In this document: positions 52,554 to 64,000 of the stretch, in pieces | Numbering within the stretch: position 1 is the stretch's first letter | How the letters are laid out: each line of letters starts with the position of its first letter | Assembly (NCBI RefSeq): GCF_004027225.2 | Contig: NC_044277.2 | Coordinates: 32,042,495-32,106,494, forward strand | DNA length: 64,000 bases | Origin: Strigops habroptila | Lineage: Eukaryota > Chordata > Aves > Psittaciformes > Psittacidae | Direction of reading: 5' to 3' | Translations under genes and position numbers: made by a program | Notes under the pieces: generated by a model | What the model saw: only the letters and a program-made list of their open reading frames with translations | Databases searched by the model: none | Told to the model about the DNA's origin: nothing

Positions 52554-53234
52554 AGATGAAGCATTACACAAAGTGTCCACAGCCAGCAGGAGCCTAGGGA
52601 ACTGCAGGTTATAGGGCAAACAGCCCATATTAGAACGAGTCCTATTCAAACAAACACGAGATGAAGGACTGCAGTGTAGCAGAACAAAACTACTTTTGAG
52701 GCAAGGTCCTGTGGTGAGATTAATTATAATACATGCAAAAACATAAAATTTGTCAATACCTAATAAATCAGTAATTGAAATAAGCAGGGAAATTACTGCT
52801 ATCTTGAATTTGTGTTTTTAACCTGTGGCTGAAATACAGAGTAACTAATCAAAAAGAATCAGTATTGAATGACTCAATGAACCACATAATAATAATGCTT
52901 GTTTCCTTGCATGTTGACCCCCCAACAAAGAAATGTTCAGAGGAACTCTCACACAAAGTAAGCGAAGTCTCCACCTGCTCATCAACAGATAATATGCTGT
53001 GATTGCATCTCCCTCACAACAGTATTGCACACATTGCAGTGTAGCAGTCTATCAGGTGTGGATTTATTCTTTATTAAAAACAAACACAACCCAATCAAAC
53101 AAACCAACCCCCCCAACAAAACAACAAAATCAATTAAAGCATAAACCTTAAGGTTATCAGCCTGTTAAGGTGTAATGAAACTTACCATTTCAGGTCCTCT
53201 TTCTGTCTCCATTACTGTCTTCCCAATCTCTTTT
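52554..53234. other. Intergenic, no gene seen
   Basis: AT-rich DNA with an A/C-rich low-complexity run at about 53077-53138 (CAAAC and AACC units). No gene is evident. Confidence 0.5.
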
Positions 53235-53315
53235 CATAGAACCACAGAATTGTTTGGGTTGAAAGGGACCTTCAAAAGTCATCTAGTCCAACCCCTCTCC
53301 CATAACATTATGGTG
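53235..53315 (-). mobile_element. CR1 3'-tip fragment
   Basis: CATAGAACCACAGAATTG, GGTTGAAAGGGACCTTCAAA and ATCTAGTCCAACCCC form a reversed CR1 3' end of about 80 bases. It is severely 5' truncated. Confidence 0.88.
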
Positions 53316-56213
53316 TTGAAGTGTGTCAGAGTGAAATGTTAAACTGACACCTGAATTTCAGATCTCATTCTTGCTAAGAGTTTTAATCTTTTACAGCCCT
53401 TCCTCCAGAGAAAGCTCTCTTGGTGGTCTTTTATGCAGCATAATCTTCTGTAAGAACTAAAAGACCTTTTACAGTTTGGAAGACCAAGGAAAGGTTTTGA
53501 ATCTTCCTTCAAGACATTCTGAGGAGGGGAAGAGATCTCCAGTCTTTAAATACAGGATCTCCCTCTTTACTTAAAGATGTTTGAAAGAAACTTCATGGTT
53601 GATCTGACAGGCATCTTGTCTCTATTGCCTCTGCTCTGCTTTGGGCTGCCTTGAGAATTTCTAACATAAACTTACAATACTCACTGTAAATTGTGAGCAT
53701 CCTTTTTTCTCCCTGTCTTTTGTAACAAGATATTAATATGTTTTTCTTCATAAATACATCTTCAAGACATTCTCTACATAAATATAAGCACAAGTATAAA
53801 CTTTTTCTTGATTCCAGGTCTCCATACATAGGCCTTCTCCAAAGCAAAGACTGGTACCTGATAGAGCCATTGGCAATACAGCCTGTGTAAACACTCATTC
53901 CAAATCAGACAGAGGTGTTAGGGACATGCTAGGCATTTAGCTGTGCAACTAGCTAGATGGATTTCTGACTTTAAGCATTGCCACTTCTTGCATTGGGTTC
54001 GAAGCTTGGTTTGCTTCTCCTCCCACATGTCATGCAAGGCTGGTGTATTGCAGTGAATTTCTTTCAGTTGCCGCTGGACTTCCACCTCCATGTGCTGCTA
54101 TGGGTGTGAACAGCAGCCTCAGCTGATGTTGCTGGTGACACTGTTCTGCCAGCCATTTTGGGAATATTTGCATCTTTCCCTTTGCATGAAAGAATCCTGA
54201 GAATTTCTTGTAACACTCACAAATAGGCATAACTCTTATCCAGCATGATATTCCTACGAAAATTAACTGAGCAGAATTATTTTCACTTTATATACATATA
54301 CACACACAGAGAAGAGAAATCTGTTATCTTTTTATTTGCTAGAGTTTCCTTGTATCCCAGTCATAATTTGCTGTTAACAACCTAAAATGAAGTCAGCTAT
54401 AGCTTTTTGGTTCTCTTTCAAATCCAAAGAATAAAAATTTTATGATGCTGTTCTGGAATCAGTCCTAAACATACATTCTTGGACTTGTTTTAAAAGATTT
54501 CTTTATTCCAGAAATAACTCCAAAAATATTCCAAAATTTATGATTCAATACATGCTGCCCATATTACAAGCTTAAACAGCTTTTAAAAGCTTCAGCTCTG
54601 CATACATCCTTTGTTTCAAAAAGGTATTGTTCAGCTTTCATTGTCTTTGTAACAAATAGGTTGATTAAAACAAAACTTGTCAAGGCAAAGGCTTAAAATG
54701 TGATTCATGGCATAATGACTTTAAAATCAAATTCAGATCTGATGTAAGAAGATGCACCACAAAATTTTTTTTAACAATGACTCAGATCTGAATCTGGCTT
54801 TTTGTTAGAAACTGAAATCTTGATACCTCCATAACTGCAACATCAGCCAATTTTGTTTCCTCTGTAACTTTTAGTGGCTTGTGACTCTGTGTATTACAAC
54901 TTTCTAAAACTCAGCACAATGGAAGAGTGCACAACTTTTTAAGGCACCAGATTTAGACAAAGAGCATCTGGCACACACTTCCTGTGAGATCTTTATTTCT
55001 GGTGCTATTTCTATTAAAGGACCTGAAAGTCTAAGCAATAGGTCCTTCTACTTTTACTGTTCTGGCCATTGGGGTGCAATCCAGAAGTCTAGTTTGGTGT
55101 CTAGGATTGTGACAAGGTGTCTGGGAAGAGTTATGCAGTTCAAAGCATATGCTTTCACAGTACTTTTCTGAACAGTGGTCCAACTTAAATATCTGTGTTA
55201 GGAAGCTGGCTTCACCATGCATTCAACCAAAACGGATACTCCTTGATAGCATTTACCTCCATTGATTTCAATTAAATAGTCGAAGTGAGATAGAACAAAT
55301 ACCGCCCATGAAATGACAATACAAAAGCCTCTCTCCACCTGCAGAAGAGCCACCCAGAGCTGGATCAGAAGAAATGGTGATGGAGCTTCTCTGGACAGTT
55401 TCTTCTCTGGTTCATTTGGGCTTGGAATCCCCTCTGCTTCACCAAACCTGTGTTATGCACCTAAAAACACTCTTTCCAAGAGGTCAGCATTTGCTAACTG
55501 CTGGCTTTTAAACATAACTGGCAGAGGAGGCTGTGTGTAAGCCCTGCTCTCCATAAAGTTGCTCAGTGACTAGCAGTCTCTGATTTCTGCAGACAGACAT
55601 GTTTTGTGCTGGTAAAAAGGAAGCCTGACTCTGCAACCTACAGCATAGGGCAAGTAACTACAAGGGGGGAGTATTTCCTCTCTACTGCATTTTACCAACT
55701 TCAATACAAAGAGGAGGAGAAAGGCTTCACATTCTGTAAGGTGAATGCCTCACTAGGTGACAGAACCAGTGGTATCCTCACACCCAGTCTGGCCCCATGA
55801 ATGCTCTATATTCTGCTGCATAGGGAAACACAGGCACCACGTGCTTGAACACTTGAAGTTAGGTAACCTTTCTGAAACAAGCCCTAAATGAACAATTTTC
55901 AGGATGGCAATTGTTTCTCAACAGCTAAAGCTTTTCGTCCAGTCTAAATGCAGTAGCATTCAGTTTCTGATCTGGACAAAAAACTAACAAGAAGCACCAA
56001 ATACATTAACATATGTTCTCAAGTACCTACATTCATGATGTTATCAATGTTATCAACTACTACTATAATGAGGTTGAAGTAAATAAGGGCAGACAGCAGC
56101 TGAACCTGTTTCATGCAGAAACACCCCACAAAAAATATGCCGGTGACACAAGCAGTCTGACTCATTCCCTCTCCATGTGCTCCCCAGTTCTGCCTGAAAA
56201 GCAATTACCTTTG
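53316..56213. other. Intergenic, no gene seen
   Basis: AT-rich DNA with short, domainless open frames. A CA-rich patch lies near 54294-54308. I see no repeat of known family. Confidence 0.5.
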
Positions 56214-56712
56214 GAATCATAGAACGGTTTGTCTTGGAGGGACCTTAAAGATCATCCAGTTTCAACCCCCTGCCATGGGCAGGGACACCTTCCACTAGAC
56301 CAGGTTGCTCAAAATCCTGTCCAACCTGGCCTTGAACACCGCCAGGGATGGGACAGCCACAGCTTCCCTGGGCAACCTGTGCCAGCACGTCACCACCCTC
56401 ATAGTGCAGAATTTCTTCATAATATCTCATCTAAATCTCCCCTCTTTCAGTTTAAAGCTACTACCTGTTGTCTGATCACTACACGCACTTGTAAAAAGGC
56501 CCTCTCCAGCTTTCTTGTCAGCCTCCTTTAGCTACTGGAACGCAGCTCTAAGGTCCCCCCAGAGCCTTCTCTTCTCCAGGCTGAACAAGCCCAACCCTCT
56601 CAGGCTGTCTTCATAGGAGAGCATCTTTGTGGCCTCCTCTGAACTCATTCCAACAGGTCTGCAATCCTCGTGTGCTGGAGGCCCCAGAGCTGAACACAGT
56701 ACTCTAGAGAAG
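56214..56712 (-). mobile_element. CR1 LINE, 3' fragment
   Basis: GAATCATAGAACGGTTTGTC opens the reversed 3' end, followed by CCCCTGCCATGGGCAGGGAC and reversed RT C-terminal codons. The minus frame 56532-56804 includes [20 protein letters not shown]. The right edge near 56712 is the 5' truncation point. The copy is moderately diverged with frame changes. Confidence 0.92.
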
Positions 56713-58664
56713 CTGTTTCTTTTTGGTTCTTCAGCCATAGTCAGGCAAAGAACCTCTCCTTCACCCCTTCTCAGGCTGCTGGTGGGGAGTATACCTGACC
56801 TCACAACAGGATTTAGACAATGTCTTCAGTCTTACAAAGGATCTCAAAAATTGCACATGATAAAGAACTGAGTTTGAACAAATTCTGCACTCTGTGTTAA
56901 TTTAACTGTATTAACTGGAAATAAATCAACCAAATTTTAATCATTTTGGCTTTAGAGCTGTTTTTTATAAATATAAATAACATAGCAATATACATAACTG
57001 TCAATTACCTATTTTTAGCAGAAGAAATATGGAAGGGATAAATAGGGATGTTGTATATAATATATAAAGGAAATTAATATCTATTAATAAAGAGATTAAT
57101 ATTTATTTATGCTATTATGCATTAGTTTACACAATGCACTTTTATACCATTATAAGTATTTTAAACTTTGGTTAAAAAAAAAAATGCTGATCTAAAGCTA
57201 AGAGGGAAATAGCTAGGATTTAAATTCTGCAAATTCCAGCAGATTCTTCCCACAACACTAAACTTATCCACAGCTTAACTATTTTATGGTGGAACATTTC
57301 TAATGTCACATTAAAATAAAGCACTATGATTTTAACTTGGAAAGAAAAACAGAAATAAAAATGCTACTGAAGTACTCTATGAGTGAGTTAACAGTTTTGT
57401 AAGATCTCTGGCTTCTGGAATTTCCTGCTGAAAGTCAGTTCCTGACTTTGTGACTTGGTACTGCACCAAAACTAAAAATTTATTTTTAAAGAAAGTAGGA
57501 ACAAAACACCGTATTTTGTTTGGGATTTTTCTACATGCTTTTGACTTCTTTAGCACATCTTATAGATTACCTAAGCATAACCTTACACCTCTTTGTCTAA
57601 CATCAGCTAAACAGAGAGATAAACTTAATAATGAGACCTCAGGAAAGAATAATCTGTCATATATTTTATTGCAGAATACACTGAGCCTCAGTTAGCTAGC
57701 TCCACTACTTCTCTCCTACTTTCTGTCTATTTCTATCTCTAATCCCCACAAATTAGGGCATGCCAATCTGCCCTCTAAACCTTAGTAACTCTCAAAAAAT
57801 TAAGACTTCAGTCTTTAAAAATGTGATATACAGAAAGGGACGTATACTGTGTGAACCTGAACAAGGTATTTGTACTCGCTGTACTTACCTTCCCATTCAC
57901 TCTTGCTCCTCTTCCGTGTTTAGACATAAGCCTTTCACAGCAATGGCTCTGTGTATACTTCTGATTAATGCTAACATCAAGGCTACTTCGAGGTTGGTCA
58001 TAGACCACAGGTGTCATAAGCTCCCTGAACTCAAACCTGACCAATTGTCTACCTGATCCTAGCAGCTCTCACAACTTTCAAATAGCAAAAGGAAATGCAT
58101 GCAAGCCTCAAGTACTGCTGTCTATTCCTCTGCTTCAAGAGAGGAGGTCCAATGCAAACCATAGTGCAAGGCCAAAAAAAACCCCAAAACCAAACGTTTA
58201 TGGGCAGACTAACACAGGTCAGGGCACACTGCTTGGTCTCATTAAGGATAATGTCAGTGTGGACACAGCTTACATGCTTGTCACACACCTTACAGTAAGG
58301 AGCAGCTCAACAATGTAAACCAAGAATCAGGGTCACACTCAGAAGGGAAGTGGGGGGGTTTCTTTAGTAAGAATTAATTGAAAACACAAGAACTGCTTGT
58401 CTTCCTTCTTTAAATGTGGTTAGTTGGGGTTTTTTGCATTGTTAAATGGCTTCTGTTGAGCCTCATGCATATACAGCTCAGATAGACAACCAAAGAAAAC
58501 TGTCATTGTAACTGCTGCTTACAGTTACATGGAAGGCAATCTGCTGACCACCTTTTCAACTGAAATATCTACTCTTGAATAGAGTCAGGCTCATTTCAGC
58601 AATGCTGTGTGATCCTCAAATGTACTTTGTTTTACTGATACAGAAGACATAAACCAGTCTAGAA
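56713..58664. other. Intergenic, no gene seen
   Basis: Very AT-rich DNA, including the A/T-only-like part at 57020-57130. Open frames are short and featureless. It lies just beyond the proposed GDAP1 polyadenylation site. Confidence 0.5.
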
Positions 58665-58683
58665 AGTGGTCTTAGAATCAATG

Positions 58684-58689
58684 TTTATT
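58684..58689 (-). promoter_or_regulatory. Candidate distal GDAP1 polyadenylation signal
   Basis: TTTATT on the plus strand is AATAAA on the minus strand, within CACAATAAACATTGATTC. About 20-40 bases further along the minus strand there is T-rich and GT-containing sequence (GACTGGTTTATGTC). Context is reasonable but use is unproven. Confidence 0.4.
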
Positions 58690-59373
58690 GTGCAGATCCA
58701 ACATAAAAAGATATGAAATATATCTTATGTATGATATGAGAACAAACGGTAAATGAAAACCTGAAGATGGCTTGTGTATCCAATCTAAATAGTAAACAGA
58801 GGAACCACAGAAAGAAAATAAGGCAGGCTGAAACGAAACTTTACAAGTACCACACAAAAGCTATCCTGCGCAAAGAGCAAAACACAGCATATGTGCTTCT
58901 AAATCTCATCCTATTTTGAGGAATTTAATCATGTATAAGCCTTTTGCTGCCACCTGTACAGAAATTGATGTTGCACAGAGTACTTCAGGGCAGTGAAAAT
59001 AAAGAGGCTTCAAATAGTTGAACTAACAAACATGAATTAAACCAGAGATCTAAACTTCTCCACAGTAAAAGTTTTATCCACATTCATTCCTGCAGACAAG
59101 TTTAATTGCTGTTCAGTAACATTCATTTTGATGTGAAATATTATTTCAACTTTGCCCTCTTAGCTATCCAGTGTAGAAACTACACACAAGTATAATTGAC
59201 AGGTGTCAGAGAACCAACCTGTGGTAGACCAACGCAGTTGTTTCAAGAGCTCTTGAGAGACTATTAGTCTGAAGAGGATGCTCATATCCATCTTATGCTG
59301 AGATCACATTATGTTTGCGAAAACTAGTGCTTTCCTGCACGTCTCAAAGGCATGCCAAAATGTAGCCCTGGAG

Positions 59374-59458
59374 GACCACTGACATCTGGTGGTCACTTCC
59401 CTCCTTCCCAGTATCTTCAGCTCCTGGCAGTGCAGAGACCACTGACGTCTGGGGGGAA
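59374..59458 (-). promoter_or_regulatory. Paired CTCF-like motifs
   Basis: Two similar words lie about 63 bases apart: GACCACTGACATCTGGTGGTC (59374-59394, here shortened in comparison) and ACCACTGACGTCTGGGG (59438-59454). On the minus strand the first reads CCACCAGATGTCAG, close to the CTCF core with one central departure. The first copy is also an inverted repeat (GACCAC / GTGGTC around nine bases). The same orientation in both copies suggests a local duplication. They lie in the proposed GDAP1 3' UTR. Confidence 0.3.
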
Positions 59459-61149
59459 GTAGAACTGCTTCATCAATAATTACCTTGTATCACAGCCCAC
59501 AGGACCGCTAGTGTGAGCTAAACCGGCACACCTTTGGGAATATAAGTGTTCTTATTTATAACTAATGCATTAAAAAAGAGGAAAGAAAAAGTAAAATATA
59601 AATCGATTCTAAAGAAAGCTAAATCATATATATTGAATTTTACCCTGACTTGATCAGATTATGCTTTACAGATGGCCTGACAGGAATACATGCCAGGAAA
59701 CCATTAAGTCACAGGCCTTCCTTACTCTGTGTTAAACTTAGTGGAATTTGTTTGTTACAAGTAAATGCAGATGAACTGCAATACACAAACAACAAACTCA
59801 GTTGAAGCTGCCAGCACATTAATAGTACTGTTGGATTAAACTTACTCTAAAGATAATAAAGCTTTTATAAATAGAGCATATTTAACTCAACAAGTTCTTG
59901 AGAACCACTGGGTCATGAAATACAATTATATAAAACCGTCTTTTTGAAAAATGAAATTAAGCATTGTTTCTTAGGTAACATGTTTCTTGTTACTGAAAAG
60001 GAGCAATGAGATTTAGGTCTTCTTTTGCTACACAACTAGCACAATATTAAATTATGAGCAGGAGTATTCAACAATTTTATCCATTTTGATATGGGCTAGA
60101 TGGTGAGACTGCCCAGACAGAAACTGCCTCAGTTCTCTCCAGTAAACTTGAGAGAGGATCTTCCTTCTGCTGTGTGCAGAAAGACCAAAGCCATCAGCAC
60201 TGGATCTAAAATGTTCTTAGGCTATTCAAAGCTATGTTTTGCTTGTTGCAGTTATCTACAGCTTGTAAACAAAACTCTGAGGCTTTCAGACATTCAGCAA
60301 GAATACAAAAATCTTACTAAACTGTCATGAGAATTTTCAGGCCTTCCCAACTGCTTTCTTGCTGCAAAATGATTCAAAGCCTATTCCAGGTAATTACGCA
60401 CTTCTCATCAAACTGGGAGATCATTTCAAACCTAATAAAACTCTCAGCATCTGCTGAGTAGTGGGAAGTTATCAGAGAGTTTTTCTACGCCTTTCCTACA
60501 TACTACAAGGGTGCAGCTTTGCAAAAAAATCTGTAGTACAAATAATCTCTCTCCAAACTGACATATATTTTCACTTACCACCAATATGACACCTCTCCGT
60601 AAGTAAACAGATTGCTAAACTACAGTTCCACCTTCCATCTAGGCTACCTAACCAGACTGAAGGATACTGAATTATTTTAAACTGCTTCTACAAAACGCAT
60701 TGTTGTGCAGACATTTTCTACTTGGCTGTGGCACACTGTGGGCAAACATTTTATAGAGGCATGTGCCATTGCTAACGTAGCCAAGTAGTGTGCAAGATAT
60801 AGCTAGCGCTCAGAGTGGAAACAAAAAAAGGTACATGGGACACTAATATGGAGACAACTCTTATCAAGTCACCCCAATGAAAGCAGTAAATGTGCACCGA
60901 GATAGTTTGGTTTGACTTAGCCAGGGCTCACAGCTGAGCTGGGTACCTGGCTGAGCCAAAGGCTACCCAAAAAGCTTTCAAAAGACAAGTTTCAGGTTTT
61001 TCACTCCCATTTGTATTTCAGCAGAAGCCTAGCATCTGTTGACTGCTGATGTCTCTGGAGAATTTCACTCGTGTGGCCCACAAATCACTGATGTCTGCTC
61101 AAAACCAAAAGAAAAGCATACTAGAGATGGAAAAGTGGACAAATAACTA

Positions 61150-62052
61150 TGGAGAAATACAAGGGCATTTCCAGGCTGTGCAGTGACTCAGTTAGAAGAG
61201 CAAAAGCTCAACTTGAACTGAAACTTGCCAGAGATGTCAAGAACTACAAGAAAGGGTTCTTCAGGTACATTAAGAAGCAGAAAGAAAAGGAAAATACTGG
61301 CCTGCTGTTAAGCAAGAAAGGGGAATTAGTTACCAACACTGAAAATGCAGAGATTCTCAACACTTTCTTCACTTCTGTCTTTACCAGCACTGCTGGGCCC
61401 CAGGTCTTGGGATCCAAAATCCAGGTCGACACAGACACAGATCCACCATCAGTGAAGGACAAGTTAGTGTATGAACTGTTACGGGAGCTTGACCCCTACA
61501 GATTGATGGGCACTGACAATATCCACCTGAGGGTGTCAAGAGAGCTGGCTGATGTCATTGCAAGGCCACTCTCCATAATCTCTGAAAAGTCATGGAGGCT
61601 GGGAGACATCCCAGAGGACTGGAAGAAGGCTCATGTCACCCCATCTACAAGAAGGGCTCAAGGGAGGATCCAGGAAATTACAGGTCCATCAATCTTACAT
61701 CAATCCCTGGGAAGATTATGGAACAAATCCTCCTGTGGGCTATCACAAGTCAAACCAAGGACATGATTGGGAAAAGCCAGCATAAATTCAACAGAGGCAA
61801 ATTGAACTGTGGACATTGCCTACCTGGATTTCTCCAAGGCTTTCGGATATGGTTTCCCAAAGCCTCCTCCTAGAGAAACCTCCCAGAGGGTGGCGGTAAA
61901 GTGCTCCTTTTTGAACTGGATTCCCCAACACTGGACACTTTAAGATTCAGCTGGACAAAGTGCTGGGCCATCTTGTCTAGACTATGCTTTTGCCAAGAAA
62001 GCCAGATGATCCTTGAGGTACCTTCCAACTTGGTATTCTATAATTCTATGAT
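61150..62052 (+). mobile_element. CR1 LINE, old, internally deleted, antisense to GDAP1
   Basis: The plus frame 61149-61766 encodes the CR1 linker and start of the reverse transcriptase: RRAKAQLELKLARDVKNYKK, FFTSVFTS and IPEDWKKAHVTP. It continues in another frame (61592-61873) with DPGNYRSINLTSIPGKIMEQ and a fragment of the first catalytic block. After about 61870 it jumps to a 3' end (GTGCTGGGCCATCTTGTCTA) and finishes at TATTCTATAATTCTATGAT near 62052. The central RT including the FADD box is missing. It lies opposite in orientation to GDAP1, in its probable 3' UTR. Confidence 0.9.
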
Positions 62053-62587
62053 ATGTGTTTCAGGTCTCTTCCTGCACTGCTGCCTGAACATAGAGTGACA
62101 AAAGTGGCTCCACAAGACTACTTCTTAAAACATTCCTAAAGGTCCAGCTGCAAATCAATAGACATTCATCAGTACAGAGACACTCACTCCAGCACACAAC
62201 ATGCACAGAGCCTATGTTCCACTTAAATCCTACTCCAACTACTTAGAGTAAGCCCTATTTTCTGTATTTCAGCAATGCTGGTTTCTGCACAGTAATGCAT
62301 TTCATCCGCAGTGAAAAGCTGTCACATTGCTGCATGTCTATTAAATAAAAGCATTATAATTAGGTCAGCTACTGTGTAAAGGAGACAATCGCCACTTTAA
62401 CAAAGCACTGTCACAGTCCTTACAGGTCCTTGTCTGAAAAGAAAGTCCCTTCTTTCCTTTGTTGTCCCCCCACATGTGTTTTCCACAAGTATCTCGGCAT
62501 TGCCAATCCAGCTCTACAATAGCAGGAGATGATTACTGCGTGACAATGTTCTAATTCACAGACATAATCTTCCTTCTATGTTTATAT

Positions 62588-62593
62588 TTTATT
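62588..62593 (-). promoter_or_regulatory. Candidate proximal polyadenylation signal
   Basis: TTTATT on the plus strand gives AATAAA on the minus strand, about 60 bases beyond the GDAP1 stop codon. Downstream minus sequence has ATTATGTCTGTG, a modest GT-rich element. Use would give an unusually short 3' UTR. Confidence 0.3.
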
Positions 62594-62652
62594 GGGGATA
62601 TTTTCCAGGGTGGGTAGAGATGCCCTCCCCTCACCGCCAGGGACAGATGGGT

Positions 62653-63035
62653 CTAAAAATAACTTTGCCTGGTTCTAAATGATAGAATCACGTTGGTAAA
62701 CCTCTTCCGGAGACACATGAAAGCAAGATAACCCATTCCCGCCAGCATGCTGACCAGCAGGGTGGTGCCGAGAACCCTGGGAGCTCTTTTCTTGGCCACA
62801 CGGAACGCTGTTGGCAGCACAGCTGAGATTAATATATTGTTGACGTGTCCTAAAACTTTGTAAAATGCTTTTCTCTTCAGGACACGCTCATAATAGGCTT
62901 CCAAGTTGGGCCGCTTTCCATTTCCCCAGTTTCTTCTTGCTAATCCCAGAAACTTCAGGCGATGTAATGTGACAGCAAGTGACACATCTGCCAGACTGAA
63001 GAAATCACCACAGAGCCAAGGCTGATTTTCATCTT
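62653..63035 (-). CDS. GDAP1: GDAP1 last coding exon (partial gene)
   Basis: This exon encodes the last ~127 residues of ganglioside-induced differentiation-associated protein 1, a GST-like, tail-anchored protein of the outer mitochondrial membrane (and peroxisomes) that affects fission; human mutations cause Charcot-Marie-Tooth disease. The translation shows the end of the GST C-terminal domain (LADVSLAVTLHRLKFLGLAR), the RPNLEAYYERVLKRKAF region and the strongly conserved HVNNILISAVLPTAFRVAKK. Next come a hydrophobic tail anchor (LGTTLLVSMLAGMGYLAFMC), the basic stretch LRKRF, and the C-terminus ending in RQSYF before TAG at 62655-62653. The exon starts after CTGCTTAG at 63036; the first two bases finish a codon begun in the previous exon. 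Upstream exons lie beyond the window. The human protein ends similarly (..NYF). The paralogue GDAP1L1 is less likely given the close match. Confidence 0.95.
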
Positions 63036-63057
63036 CTAAGCAGAGATAAAACATAAA
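63036..63057 (-). promoter_or_regulatory. Splice acceptor of the last GDAP1 intron
   Basis: On the minus strand the sequence TTTATGTTTTATCTCTGCTTAG ends in AG before the exon, with a pyrimidine-leaning tract. Conservation with GDAP1 proteins stops at this point, so the codons upstream in the same open frame (starting MFYLC) are intronic. Confidence 0.8.
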
Positions 63058-63604
63058 GAATTAGGAGTTAATGGAATACAAGCCACGAAGAAGCCACCAT
63101 GGGCTAACATTTAGTTTAGTGCTATCTCAAAATGCTGTCTAATAAACACCATCAACACTTCAGTTAAGATATGACTTTAATCAATGAACATTTCCCTAAT
63201 CCCTGTCCATTCTTCACACAATATTGTAGAGTCTTAGGCTCAGCAGCCTGGCCTACATTTGTTAACAAAAAAAGAGCCACATTTTAGGTCCAAAAATTAA
63301 AACCCACAGTAAGCACTTCTTTTCCTCAACTACATTTCTCAAATCTGGATTAAATTAAACAGAAGTGGAAAGGAAGAAGGCAGTTTAGCTTTTACTGAAA
63401 ATTTCTTCTTGCCTGAAGAATTCATCATCTCGATGGCTCCACTCAGCTCTATGGCATTCACTCAAACACTGCTAATTTGTTGGAGACTTTTAAGTTAAAA
63501 ATAAATGGATCAGATGACCGACCTGCACCAAACACATTAGCTCATTGAGAAGAAAGAGTCTGTCCACCTGTCCTTCCATGGGTTTTTTTACACTGAGACA
63601 TTTT

Positions 63605-63740
63605 GGCTGCCCCATCCCTGGAAGTGTTCAAGGTCAGGTTGGATGGGTCTTTGAGCAACCTGGTCTAGTGGGAGGTGTCCCTGGGTTGGAACTAGATGAT
63701 CTTTGAGGTCCCTTCCAACCCACACCATTCTATGATTCTG
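63605..63740 (+). mobile_element. CR1 3' fragment in GDAP1 intron
   Basis: GGCTGCCCCATCCCTGGAAG, AACCTGGTCTAGTGGGAGG and CCAACCCACACCATTCTATG are CR1 3'-end sequence ending ATTCTATGATTCTG. About 136 bases remain, without the RT core. It is antisense to the host gene. Confidence 0.93.
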
Positions 63741-64000
63741 TGGATATTCACCCTGCCCACCATTAGTCAAGAGCACAGATGGAGATCCCAGGCTCCCTCT
63801 CCAGTCAAAGGAAAAAGATGAGTCTTCCTGGGATGGCTCAGAGAAGGCATCGCCAGACAGCACCACACCTCAGTGATCTGAAGCATCATCACCTGAAAGG
63901 GTTGACCCAAGCTGGCTATGCCAAGAGCTTTTGAAACTCCGGATATGAAATTTGGTAGCTAGCATAGCTGCCAGCATGCTAACCTACATCTCAAACAGAC

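Larger units (their letters stand above)
58665..62652 (-). other. GDAP1: Probable GDAP1 3' untranslated region
   Basis: The stretch downstream of the GDAP1 stop has no other gene, and a good polyadenylation signal on the minus strand occurs near 58684. A long 3' UTR would fit mammalian GDAP1, which as I remember has a 3' UTR of several kilobases. It would include an inserted CR1 in antisense orientation (61150-62052). A nearer AATAAA at 62588 would give a very short alternative end, and both may be used. The left limit is inference without transcript data. Confidence 0.4.
63036..64000 (-). other. GDAP1: Last intron of GDAP1 (partial)
   Basis: Intronic sequence runs from the acceptor to the window edge. 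It contains no other exon I recognise. A short plus-strand CR1 fragment (63605-63740) is inserted in it. Confidence 0.8.

Noticed and set aside
63036..63054. Upstream Met of the terminal GDAP1 frame (MFYLC) as a start codon
   Set aside because: It lies in the intron just before the splice acceptor; similarity to GDAP1 begins after the AG.

Overview
This window is eukaryotic, almost certainly avian. The repeats are CR1 LINEs in many age classes whose 3' ends run into ATTCTATG-type octamers, together with one LTR of a type typical of birds. The only host coding sequence is one exon of GDAP1. The young CR1 copies and the LTR type suggest a neoavian bird rather than a galliform, but that is inference from memory of the families and was not tested by a search. 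Layout: the right edge (58.7-64.0 kb) is the 3' end of GDAP1 on the minus strand: part of the last intron, the last coding exon (62653-63035) with its splice acceptor and stop codon, and a probable long 3' UTR running left. Everything to the left (about 0-58 kb) is AT-rich intergenic DNA with no protein-coding host gene that I can support. In other amniotes PI15 lies downstream of GDAP1, so this is probably the GDAP1-PI15 interval. Repeats fill the intergenic part. Two nearly identical young CR1 3' fragments lie at 426-841 and 4355-5115. A long minus-strand CR1 (9442 to about 12731) keeps all endonuclease and reverse-transcriptase motifs, but its frame is broken by an exact 19-bp tandem duplication. 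Older CR1 copies lie at 2576, 3018, 17061, 23972, 34477, 40697, 51470, 53235, 56214 and 61150. A fragment resembling internal endogenous-retrovirus sequence lies near 23.2-23.6 kb, and a 563-bp solo LTR at 45615-46177. Tandem and simple DNA includes a 1.06-kb almost pure purine tract (AAAG passing into AAGG, 38183-39244), a G-poor minisatellite with a period near 107 bp (33451-33703) inside a GC-rich patch, and two unusually perfect small hairpins (8195-8225 and 47361-47395). The genes do not form an operon or pathway: GDAP1 is one split eukaryotic gene and the rest is parasitic or simple-sequence DNA. Most of the listed open reading frames are CR1 coding remnants, simple-repeat translations or chance. 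I found no convincing undescribed biological system. The most useful leads are the frameshifted but otherwise complete CR1, the purine tract, the hairpins, the GC-rich/minisatellite patch and the paired CTCF-like motifs in the GDAP1 3' region.
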